A stretch of 64,000 bases of DNA. Source: Membranipora membranacea. Taxonomy: Eukaryota > Bryozoa > Gymnolaemata > Cheilostomatida > Membraniporidae. Shown here piece after piece: positions 37,301 through 49,000 of the stretch (position 1 is its first letter; each line of letters opens with the position of its first letter). The stretch spans positions 16,497,001 through 16,561,000 of the forward strand of contig OU612066.1 in assembly GCA_914767715.1 (NCBI GenBank), written 5' to 3'. The position numbers and the translations under genes are program-made. The notes under the pieces were generated by a model that made no database searches, had not been told where the DNA came from, and saw only the letters and a program-made list of their open reading frames with translations.

Positions 37301-40300
37301 CCGGATAAAAGTTAGCTTCTTTAGAAAAAATGTAATTAGGTCATTTGGGCCAGTTTGTGGCACTGTCGCTACGGTGCGGAGAGACTCTTACCACAGAGTC
37401 AATCTGCAATCTGTGTCCTAGAAGTTTAAAAGTCTAGAGCCTTGAAACCTTGACCCTTCAATACACCATTACAATAACCCTTACACATTTACAACAAATT
37501 GCTGTGTCATTGAAGCCAGACAGACTGTTTAGCCAACACTTTCAATATTTATAGCAAAGCAAAGACACCTGCTCGCAAAAAGATTTCATAGACTTGATAA
37601 TTTATTAATAATTCTATGTTCTATTCATGTCTTAAGATTTATTATTATACTGACCTGAGTGCGTTGTTATGAAATTTATTGTAAGAAGCGAGTGTGATCA
37701 GACCTCCCCAACATGGTGACAGAGAGAAAAATATCTGTACTGCCGCATCTCCCCAGACCTAGAGAAAATACAAAGTATGAATAAATACTGCAGAAATATT
37801 GCGCGTTAACACATTGTCAATGTTAGCTAAAAGTGGCTGCTCAATGACCACACCATAAACAGTAGCCTACTAGTATTTACATGTATATGGGCTGATAATA
37901 CATTTTATTGACTGCTGTAATCATTTCGAAGGATGTTTTCCTTTTAGGAGTCAGAAAAAACCATAGCAGAGATAATTCATGGACATAGTTGAAGTAACGA
38001 TAAACAAAATAAAAATGGGCGACACTAATCTCAATAACATCCTAGTGATTATAAGTAATCTTGAACGTATTAAGCTTAGATTAATAGCGAGGTTCATAGC
38101 CGATAAGAGACGGCTAATGGCCTGAGAAGAGAGTCAATACTCATATCTACTGGTACATGACCAGTCATCGGCAGCTCTTGTCATATGGTCAACAATGCCA
38201 CTGAGCAGCAAATATTGAATATAATCTAGGTGCATAATAGATTAGATTTCTTTCACTTTCAAAAATCGTCATAATATTACTCTTGGCACCCATTCTAAGC
38301 CATCACACTTATTGTTATGCAATATCACATGGTAGGGGAATTCTCACGAAAATTGTATTTGATCTGCTACAGAAACTCTGGCAGATTAGTTTCGCTTATG
38401 TTCTCTCTACAAAATAAGTTGACTCACCCCAGCAGTGGCGAGTCTGTGCCATTGAGGATTGAGATAGAAGATAATTCCCTTCAACGCTCCTGGTAAAGTT
38501 ACAGCTCTGCCTAGCAGTATGATAAGTACAACATATGGGAAGAGTGCTGTGAAATATACCGCCTGTCAGGTAAAAAGTGGGGAAAAAAAGATTAATTTAG
38601 TAATATAATATTATACACAAGGAAATGTAACATGAAGCAAAGTCTAAATTTGTGTCAGAGTTAAGGAGGACTTCTAGCAAACAGCTTAGAGTCTGGATAT
38701 GTTTAGTTTTGGGATAGAGTGAGCTGTAGAGTGGTAATGAATACTGGTTTACATCAGAAGCTCTGGGGCGGCACCACAATCAACGTAAGTTCCTGTGGGC
38801 TTTCCAATAAATTAAATCAACAATATTAGCCGGTTTGGCCCAGGTTGACAATGTCAGGACAGTGTATAAAAGTTCCTAGTGCACTACAAATGAGTATTTA
38901 TTTTTATCAGTCAGCTGAATGGTTTTTGGCATCAGTCATCTAAAAAAGTGACAATAAGCTGTTGGAATTATCTTGCCAATTTTGGGAAGATAAATCGAGA
39001 TTCCTGATTTGCCAATTTTCCGAGATAAAAGTTCCTAGTGCAATATAAAAATGTGTGATTTTTTTTATCAGTCAGCTGGTTGCTTTTGGCATCAGTATCT
39101 AAAGAAAGAGGCAATCAGCTGTTTGAATTATCCTGCCAATTATGGTACTCAAACGTACTACTATGTGGATATTTGGCACATAGTCAAATGAATGCAAATC
39201 CAGAATGGATCCAGAATGAATCCAGAACCATGCAGGGCAATAGGTCGGATACCTTACCTTGCCGGATGACTTGATACCCTTAATAAGACACAGGAAGACA
39301 ACAATCCATGATAGAAGCAGACACAGAACATGCTCCCACTTTGGCGTACCCAGTTCATCGATATTGTCCGATATTCCGAGTACATTGTAACTGAAATGAC
39401 ACATGTACATATCATGTAAAAAGTCATATACAACATGTACATCATGGTGACTTGACATAAAATGATGATGATTACTAGTTTGAGCTGAGAGAGTAGGAAG
39501 GAGCTGCAAAAAACAATAATAATATGCTAACGGCTGATATTGGTTGATGTGTTAACCACACGGTTTGTAAGATCCTACAAATGTGGACCAGTTATACTAT
39601 ACTAGACTATACCACCACCAGTATTATTTCTGCTACAGAACATCATTTCTAAGAAAACACCGTTTGTATCAAATTAAATAAGTGGTGATCAATCCAGTCA
39701 TTTTTTGCTCAAGTATAGTGGGTGTTGACTGTTGAGGTTTTTCTCCGAACTTAACCATTCCATCTCTTCTAATAAAAATTTATGCATCCTTTTGACAATT
39801 TAGATGTGCATGTAGGAGGGGTAACAGGACACAATTCTGCTACAAATGAGGATCCCCAGGGGGGTCAGGGCAAATCTTAGATGTTATCCAAGTAACACTT
39901 AGTGTTATCATTAACCAGATCTGCCTGAGAATTCCAGAAAAATCACTTTAATGGGTGGTAGTTGGTGATGTAAATGGTGAAAACTCACTGGAAGTATTCG
40001 TAGCTGGCTGATTTTCTGCCAGACTCATAAGCTAATCTCTCGTATAGATCATATTGATCCTGTCCGTGCTCAGCCTCAGTCCAACAAGTGAAGTTAAACC
40101 ATGTACCGTTAATCTGAGAGCAGTTCCTGAACTGAGACGGCTCGCTGCATGCTGCAAAAATAAGAGAGGTCAAAGAGTATGCCACAATGCAACATTTTGG
40201 AATTTCCCAGTTAATGGAGACAATGATCAAAGGTATTTGAAAGGAATTGAGCTGATTTGATCTAGGAAGTTTAGATTATCAGGCCTTGACCCCTCGTGAA

Positions 40301-43300
40301 CAAAGAAAAAGTTAAAAGATGACAATTTCCGTTGTTGTTCAAAAAAGAATGGTCCAACCCCGATTCAGTTCCAATTCACACAGTAAACGAAGGCAATTGG
40401 CGAAACTGACGAGAATTTACCTGGTGTGTTCCATGAGTTGAGACAAGTCTTCCATGGAACATCTTTGGCGAATGAAGCAAATGTGAAGTAGAAAGCGTAA
40501 GCTATAACCATCGTGTAGTAAATACCAACAAAGAAGGACACCAGGAACATAGCATATCCGATACCTAAAAATTAAGAAAACAGTTAAATTTGCTTTTTAT
40601 CCCGACTTGTGGATTGGATAGGTAATGAGTCTACAAACCTAAGTCATGACAAATAACCTCTTCTGAAGTTGTGATTTGTGACCAAAGTCAACCAGTCTGT
40701 TTTTACCATTTAAAGTTATTCCTACATGTTTTTATTAGCAGTAATTACGAGTTCAATAGAATTATGTTTTTGCTCACAGGAAACAGAAACATGTAATAAA
40801 TATATGTAAATGTAATTAAACACAAGTCAATGAGTTCAAGCTCATTGAGTTCATTACAATTAATTAACTTTATTTTCAAAACTTATTTATAACATTTTTA
40901 ACACGAAAATAAAACCAAAGACTTGTTAGACAATTGTGACCTCAACCTTAGAACTGTAAAGAATAGCCATTATTGTTATAGCCAACGGTAGCGTGTCAGC
41001 GTAAGTGTACTGTACCCCAGGGGATTGGGTGAAAGTCAAAATAAAACATTACAGCTGAAAATAGTACACGGAAAGTATTTGAGGTCAAAATGTAGTATCT
41101 GAAGTGCTACTTTCTATTGCTTGGGTTCGCAAGGGGCGGGGGGGGGGGGCTCTGTCTTTGGTTTTGGTTGATTGTTCTTGTTAGCCGTTCTCAGGGAACG
41201 TAGTAAACATGCGATAGGGAGGCTGAGTCTGGGGGCTCAGACTAGATAAGGAATGATGATGACAAACTTAGACAGTAATAGTCTTACCTTTGAACAGTGG
41301 ATTGACACACCAGATGTTGATAGCACCAGTGGCAGCAAACTGGCCAAATGACAGCTCCATGAAAAACAGCGGCATTCCAGCAAACACCATCATCAGACAG
41401 TATGGAATGAGGAAAGCTCCTAAAATTGAGGGAAACATATTTAAAATAGTGTTTACCAGTGAGATGATTGACCAACTAAAACACCAGTAAGATCATGGAT
41501 AAGCATATGAAAATGTTAAGCCGTGGCTAGGCTGATAGTAGCCTGTCTTGACAAGCTTTGTTGCAGGTTCTCCACCCCTCCCCCACTACGCAGCTTGTCA
41601 ATGCTAGCTAGGCTGATAGCAGCTATACATAATGGAATATACATGTAGAAATATACATGATAATGTTTATGTTTGGTTTGGTTCATGATACTCACAGCTG
41701 AATTACTATTTTGAAAGAAAATAACCTTTAGGAATTATCTCAATGATTAACAGGATAACTGGGGATGCCCCTTTAAGAAGGGGGTGACTATTACGCCATT
41801 TCCTGGTAACCTACAATAAGTTAGAAACACAATATTTGAAATAAACACAGTGAGTTTTTCGGATTTTCAATCTTACCTCCTCCATTTTTATAGCACAGAT
41901 AAGGGAATCTCCATAGATTACCCAGTCCGACGGCGTAAGATAAACAGGACATGAAGAAGTCACATTTACCGCTCCAGTTACCTCTCTCCTCCACCTCCGG
42001 TTCTCCGTCGTTATCGGCAGCGTGATTATCTCCTCGCTCAGTCATCATTGCATCCCTGTCACTGCCGCGAGCATTCAACTTCTCCTCCTAAATTGGGAGA
42101 ATCATAAAAAAATGTGGTTCAAAATCTCAAGTTCTATCTGTGTCCGAAGACAAGAAATTTTCGGCGACAAGTTGCTCTCAGTTTGCAGGCAGGTCGGAGC
42201 ATGCCTGGGGCATCGATGGAGCACTGATGAAGCAATTCGGACACAGGTAGAGACAAAGTCAGACCATGTCAGATTTGACAATAGATACGTTTATGATGCC
42301 TAGGACTCAGAGCTCAGACTACCTCCTTTCTAGATGAAAAGAACCTCCCTCTTTGATATGTGAAAAAATGACAAAAGTGAGAAACCATTGAGTGGTGATA
42401 ACAATCAATGGGCTAATCCTCCACCGTGATCAATTTATGTTTGATTTCAGCTTTCTAAACACTTCTATACCCGCATTCTTACCATGAGCAGTAGAGTAGA
42501 GAAATCAGAAGTAAAAATGATATCCACATAAATACAGTGATGTTTTGTTACAGATGTTGACCTTGCTAATCCGAGTGGTAACTGTTGATTTCCCACAATT
42601 TGGTGATGCTTATAAACAATTGTGGACTGTCAGCACTGAGTTGCAAACAATTAACTACGATTAAAATACCTGATGCCACCTGCCAAAATCTTAGTGGGAA
42701 CGTCAACTTATTCCATATGGAGGTGCCTGCAGGATTAAAGTCCCACATCAACCCATCCCAAAAACGTTTCTTGAGTGTAAGTAATACCAGAGACTATAGA
42801 TAGACTATATCTATAGTCTCTGGTATTACTTCATTGGTCAAAGCACCAGCATATGGTCACAGAGCAAGGATGAACTGTGAGATCAACGATAGACACAAAC
42901 AACCCCATGTAGGCGGTCAGTGGTCTAGCACTGGTTTTATTCTCAGACCGCCAGTTTTGGGATATTATTAAAAATCCATTAAAACTTTAAAATACTGGAA
43001 TGTTTTACCGCAGCTAGAAATAGAACCCTGATTGTTTTATGGCTACCAGGAACATCAAAGTAGCCAAAGTGACAGCCTCCATAAGAGCCTTATTCTGAGA
43101 ATAAACAGACACACAACACATTGTGAGAGAGAATTGGCTATTTTTATAGGCCATTTATGTTTGGGTCATTTTCATTGACCATCAACACAAATACTTAAAA
43201 ATGCTATGAATATATTTTCCGAGAGAAGGGATTACTGAAATATCTTTACACTATGATATCTACTAGAGAAACCAGAGCCTCAACCATGATTTATCAAACA

Positions 43301-44662
43301 GCATGAAAAATACCAGAAAATACCTATCCAACTGCTGGTACGGGTACTGCTCAACTGAAAAGGTTCGTGGGTCATTCCTCCTATATTTGAAACGACACTG
43401 AAAAGATTTAGGCCTATTCGCTATTTTACTCTTTAGTGGACAGGATGGCAAATATTAATTCCTGTAATGTATTATCATTTTGCATAAGTCTTTATTGATT
43501 TATGACAGCATTTTACAGCAGCATTTCACACTTCCATGTTCAACTTTATAAAGAGTAATAATATTGACTATCATACTTCGAAATGCTAACCATGTATAAC
43601 ATGGTGGAATTTTCCATTTTCCATTGCCTTTCAGAGCTTTTATATTAATACATATTACATAACCTGCGTCAAACCAGTTAATACTGGATAAATCAAGCGC
43701 TGAGCAGCTTTTGAATAAAATCGATAACATGTGCTAACTGCTAAATATTTACTAAGCACTTGATTCGTCATTTTGCTATTACTCTCCACTGAGAGCCAAT
43801 ACTGGTCAGCTAATTGTATGTGAATTGGCTCTTAGTCTAAATTGGATTACACCTTTTCTTAGCTTTGGTTCCAAATACCGATGCAGCTGGGGGGTCATCT
43901 CAGACATCCCTGGAATGATGCCTGGTATTTTTGGTTATGTGGGCAGCTGGATCCCTCAAAAAGAATGTGGCTAATATAAAACAACTCCTTGTCCATTGAT
44001 ATTGAGTTGTGAAATAGAATGCGTCTAAGAGCACTACCCGAGTTACGATAATTGGCGCTTAGACAATCGTGATGGAATATCCCCAGAAAAAAAGCTAATT
44101 CAGTCCAGTTAGCATACCGATTTGAGCTGCCACATAATGAAACGAACATACACCGGAACGTGATCATTGGGGGTAAGGCCAACAACAAATCCAGTCACGA
44201 CAGAAAAGGCCAGTCACCCTCAAAATAATTTTAAAAAAATTAAAACCTACAACTCTCAGTTTTTAAAACCAGATTCGACGATGAAATGTAGGCCGACCTG
44301 AGACCAGAAAAAACCACTCAAGAGCCAAGTCCAAAGACACCGTGAAATCATGTTAGCTGGTAATGACAAGCAATGACAATTTGTGCTCAGCTCTCTAAAA
44401 TGAACACTCCGCAACAATCCCCAGAGCTGTGTACCTATGTGCCGTGCCGCACCTCAAAGTACGCCAATAGCTTTTTTTGTAAAACATGCAATCTAGTTTT
44501 TGTGTCACACTACATTTTTTCATTTTTTTCTTTAATTCATTTAAAACTACTCCATTATAAACTCCATGGTTTCTGCGCGAGTTTCAATTAATTCTGAATA
44601 GTATAATTTCTCACCTCCATGCTGTCGCTGGATGACCCTGACAGTTTCTCCTCTGCTGACAT
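31400..44662 (-). CDS. SLC6 Na+/Cl- transporter, glycine-transporter-like
   Basis: Fifteen minus-strand exons, all phases consistent: 44662-44615, 42087-41877, 41419-41288, 40564-40421, 40151-39989, 39390-39258, 38562-38428, 37758-37655, 37042-36918, 35997-35885, 35545-35408, 33370-33271, 32837-32737, 32317-32135, 31600-31400. The product has 676 residues and twelve membrane segments. TM1 reads [17 protein letters not shown], with Gly where monoamine transporters have Asp, so an amino-acid substrate is likely. TM6 has [16 protein letters not shown], closest to vertebrate GlyT1/GlyT2 in my reading. The large outer loop has a Cys pair and N-glycosylation sequons NCS, NGT and NFT. The acidic N-tail and a C-tail with PPPQY and PPTY (possible WW-domain sites) are cytosolic. 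It should co-transport Na+, Cl- and a small amino acid at the plasma membrane; glycine itself is inferred. Confidence 0.93.
31869..32076 (+). mobile_element. MITE family A, copy 3 (about 208 bp)
   Basis: The left end is CACACTGA; the right end has decayed to TCAATATA. Flanks CAACAAGGC at 31860-31868 and 32077-32085 are an exact 9-bp target duplication. The interior matches copies 1 and 2 (for example GTGTGACGAGCCGAGTTCAA against GTGTGACGACCCGTGTTCAA). It lies in the last intron of the SLC6 gene. Confidence 0.88.
36592..36794. mobile_element. Inverted-repeat element, about 203 bp
   Basis: The left end GGCTGGTCCACATTGT and the right end ACAATACGGACCAGCC are near-perfect inverted repeats. Inside, CATCCCAGATAGTC and TATCTGGGATGAG pair again, as do GTTAATGTGAAC and CAATGTGAACAT in direct orientation. 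No ORF is present. It lies in intron 9 of the SLC6 gene. No clear target duplication was found. Confidence 0.6.
41539..41608. mobile_element. CTTGACAAGC hairpin element with direct flanks
   Basis: Opens TAGCCTGTCTTGACAAGCTTTG and closes CGCAGCTTGTCAATGCTAGC, with a C-rich centre. It is flanked by an 11-bp direct repeat, TAGGCTGATAG, at 41528-41538 and 41609-41619, probably a target duplication. It lies in intron 2 of the SLC6 gene. Confidence 0.7.
42168..42215 (-). mobile_element. SINE fragment
   Basis: CTCAGTTTGCAGGCAGGTCGG and the following CCTGGGGCATCGATGGAGC match the body of the SINE copies at 15437-15542 and 18599-18780. No A or B box remains. It lies in intron 1 of the SLC6 gene. Confidence 0.45.
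42779..42831. repeat. Perfect 24-bp inverted repeat
   Basis: AAGTAATACCAGAGACTATA plus GATA (42779-42802) is repeated as an exact reverse complement at 42808-42831 across 5 bases. It lies in SLC6 intron 1. As RNA it would form a long perfect stem. Confidence 0.9.
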
Positions 44663-46013
44663 GGTAGTAATTAATGTATGTTCGCCCACTGCACAAACCT
44701 TATTCAAATAATACTGCTGGCCTCTCAAACAAAGCCAATATCAACGTTATTTGAATTTATTAATCCCTCGATCCACTCTCCCTGAATACACAACACAAAT
44801 TAATCTATATGCAGTGCCGTTATTAACATTTATATACCAAGCTACGCTTCTATTCATCATTATAAATGCACAAAGAACTGCCTTTAATTTCAATTAATGG
44901 GAGCGCAAATCTTACTTAGATCAATAATCATCAGGAGGGGACAACTGAGCAACTGCTGCCATATAAAATCAGATTATACGGCTGCTTGCTCAACATAATG
45001 CAACCAGAGTCTATGGATTATCTATAATCTATGATGCAACATTGTTGTGCGGTGGTAGTGGCACTTGCACTAGTTTGTCAATCAGAGTCGCGGTCAAAAT
45101 AGACAGCCACAATCACCACATTTGGAACTTAACGCACTAAAACTATTTTGATCTGTAAGGACCAGCGCATTTAATGGATGATAATGCAATAAAATTGAGC
45201 CGCAACATAATTTCGAGCACATGGCACAAATTATGAGAATCCAAAATATAGGGCGAGCACCATATTAGAGTAAACTGCAATCACTCCCTAACAATTGTCT
45301 ATTTAAACCACGTGAGAGAACACAGTCTATGAATAACTGCTACTATAGATGTCTGGTTTAGAGTGTTACCCTTTGAACCTAGACTTACGTACTTGGTAAA
45401 TTTTCAGCGTACTAAGAGCAATATAGAGAATGAAACAAAATATATATGTGGGTTAAAAAAAAAGAAGCTTTGTGTCAGGATCTAAATAAAGCTATAAATC
45501 TGACAGCTTTTAGGTTATGCATTGATTGAGGTCCCAGTAACAACCTTCAAAAACTCAGGCAAGCTTCTTGACAAAGTTTACAAGTGTCAGCTATTCTAGA
45601 TTCTGAACATGTGGACCAATCAAAGATGAAAAAAATGCAGTCCAGCAGCCACGCATAAATAGCCATACGATTACTCAGGGTCAAATACGCACCCCTCATC
45701 CATATAATATATATCAGTGAGGAAGATGTATCAGTGATGTCATGTTATTTTGTAAGCTAATTTTATTTCATCCTTAAAAACTTAACAACATCGCTCTTTA
45801 TAAAAAAAGAAAGCCATACAAAAAGTAACATCAAAGAAAACTGCTAATCGAACACAAAAATCAATCCAATTCGTTTCTGAAGAATTAGGCAAGTGTTCCG
45901 ACGGAGACTCGCAGAAAAGATAAATACACATATTATAATGATGAAAACATAATTTGCCTAATTAGTTAAAGTTTACCTGTTTGAGCCTGTCATGACATAC
46001 ATAGCCTGATTTC
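44663..46013. other. Intergenic gap between AsnRS and SLC6 genes
   Basis: It holds the presumed promoter and 5' UTR of the SLC6 gene and the 3' UTR of the AsnRS gene, both on the minus strand. The sequence is very AT-rich. I see no exon or structured element. Confidence 0.6.
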
Positions 46014-49000
46014 TTATGGGGTGCATCTCTCGATGAATCGGGGGTACAAGCACACGTCCCTGATATGGTTACGGTTGAGAATCCAGGTTAGGAACCTCTC
46101 CAGTCCCATACCATACCCACCGTGTGGACAACTTCCATACTTTCTCTGAAACAGACGCACAACAAGTGTTACAAGAATTCCATAAACGTTAGTCATTTAT
46201 AATTCAATGAGCTGACCAACATGAAATGGTACAAAAAAAATTTTTGACCAGATGCTAGCTAGAGATTCAGACAGAGCAGTGAGTGTTGGTTCAATTTTGT
46301 TTTAATCCAGAACTCTCATTGATTAATTTGGCATATGCTGTGATTATCTAATCCTAAGATTGTTCCAAATTCTAGATTAAGAATACTGCCATATGCTGCC
46401 AATGATTTGGATAGGATTAAGGATGGTTGCGTCAATGCCATGTGATTCGCCAAGTTACACTTTTATATTTGATGCGTAATGATGTACTCCTTCTTAATTT
46501 GGGTGTTATAAATAAATGTTAAATTTGAAAATTTGAATTCTTTCAATTACAAACTCTCTTCCGCCAGTTTGTTTCAGTAACACAAATACCATTACTCTCC
46601 AATTAAACACATTATTGGAAAGAAATGATGTATAATATAAGTTTTTTTTCTAGAATCGAAGCAGTTATTTTTTGTTGTGTCAATCTTAATATATAAACAG
46701 TCATCTCAGTTACAATAGCATCTACAAAAACAATATTATTGCTTTCATTAACAAAAATTAAGCATTTACTTTGAGATTATAATTAGCTTCTCAACTTAAT
46801 TCAGTTTGTTGCAGCCATGGGGTGGAGGGGCTACTGACTGCCCTGTGGTGCAGATCCAAAGGTTATACCTTGGATTTCTATTGTTGCGTATGTTGCCTAC
46901 TGGTGAAGGTTAATTGCATCTTGATACGTATTTAGTGGTGCCAGTGTTGTCTTCTACTTTTTAAATATTAAGCTATCAAATTCCTGGAATCGACTTAAAT
47001 TTTTCGGGGCCTGAATACATAATAATTTGTTGTATACATCAATCATTTTGTTTTCTTGTCAACATAATTTCAAAATTTTACCCATAGTGCTCATCTTGTT
47101 AACTCAAATATTTGCCAGCAAACAGAGAGACTTTTATTCTGGGATTTTTTATATAAATAAAATATAATACTACTACAGTAATAATGTAAGCCTACCTGAT
47201 CTGTGTACCAGTAGTAAGGTGCTGGGTCGATCCCTTCTCTCTTAAATCCAGCGGCCAGCTCCTCCATCTTCCAGGATCTCATAGAGCCTCCAACAATCTC
47301 ACCAACTCCGGGCATCAGCAGATCAACCTACAACGGGATAAATATATATATATATATATATCATAGGGACACAGTTTAGGGAGATGGCGTTCACCTCAAC
47401 CAAGTTTTCCATGAGTGGGCAACTCCAAAATGCAAATATTTGACGGGCAGTCCTGTCTTTCAAGGCCTTCGTTTCAGTGAAATGTGAAGATTGACAAAAA
47501 AGGACTTGGGTAGTTTCAAAACGACATCTCATTACGTATTCAATGCAACGAGTGAGCATTAAAATATAATCAGTCATTATCACATCTAGTTCGTAGACTT
47601 TGGTGGTGTCTGAAAATGGTCTAACCTATTTAATGCAGTGAGTGAGCGCTAACAAATAATAAGTCAGTATCACTTAATACTTACAGATTCAGTAACTCTG
47701 TTGTCGTCGGCACATCTCGGCATGTAGAAAGCCTTGATAGGAGCAGGGAACTTACACAGCAATATAGGCTCATTGATCTTATCTGTCATCTTTCTCTCTG
47801 GTGCTTCAGGGATATCCTGGAAAAATAAGCAACATAATTTTTAACACATGATGACCAACTTCAGACGGGAAAGGATCTCTTTCACAACATAATTTTACTG
47901 CGCAATTTGGAGGGTGCGATGACTAGACGAAAGTTGTGCGCTCTTAATTATTTTAAGTACATACAACTCCGAATACAATGCAATATCCTAACAACCAAAG
48001 TAAAAAAGTGATTACACATAATATGCAACAGTTTTACTACCAACCATTGACATATTGATAGTAACAAATATTAGTACAAATCATTATCGATTCCATGGGT
48101 TTTACTCACTTCTCCGAATTCATAGAATGTTCCATCGTCTTTTTTGATGTCATTTTCTTTAAGATAAACTATGGCGTCTTCATATGTCATTCTCCTGAAA
48201 GGTCTCTTTGGTGCCTTGAAATCCTGTTAGATGAAAAGAATGATATACGAATAATATATACAACTATATACATTGGATATACAATACACAGCTCATAAAA
48301 AGTCTAACGTCTAGCTCAGATCATAAGAATGAATGTTAATCCATTAGACAGTGATTATGGTCTATTTACCTAACAATACAGTGGAGCATCAAAATTTGAT
48401 AGATGATTTTACTGCCAAATATTGAACGCTGTCAAAAACAAACAGTTAATAACAAACATAAAATCATGCTGTCTGTTTCCAACCATTCCATGTTAGTGAG
48501 AACCATTGATCTCCATATGGATGAATTTATCTCTCAGATCTAGAAGAAATGATTTCAGTGGTAAGAACGCCTCCACTTCTTACTCCTTGCTTCAAATTTA
48601 CTCACAGGGTTGAGATCGAGTAGGAGCTGTTTGAATGGTGACTTGAGCACTCGGTCGGTGGTGTCACACACCAAGTCCTCTATTCTCTCCAGCAGCTGCT
48701 CGAATGTAATAAATGGACACTCTCCCTCGATCTGTGTATACTCGGCTAAGTGACGACGAGTACGTGATAACTCCGCTCTGTATGACTGAGCTATACAGAA
48801 CACATCACCCATAGCCGGGCACACTGTCTCCAGGTACAGCTGAGAGGACTGTGTTAGGTACGCCTGATTAGGTAAAACAAGGAATATATTGTGACGAGTA
48901 AATATAAGCTAGAATGTAATTGAGCTAGTTTGGGTTTGACTTGATGTGAGCTAACAACAATTTTCACTAGCTTAATATGAAATAAAAATATGAAATTATG

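Noticed and set aside
43263-44591. Several 60-100 residue frames in SLC6 intron 1
   Set aside because: They have no similarity to the transporter and are of the length expected by chance in a long intron.
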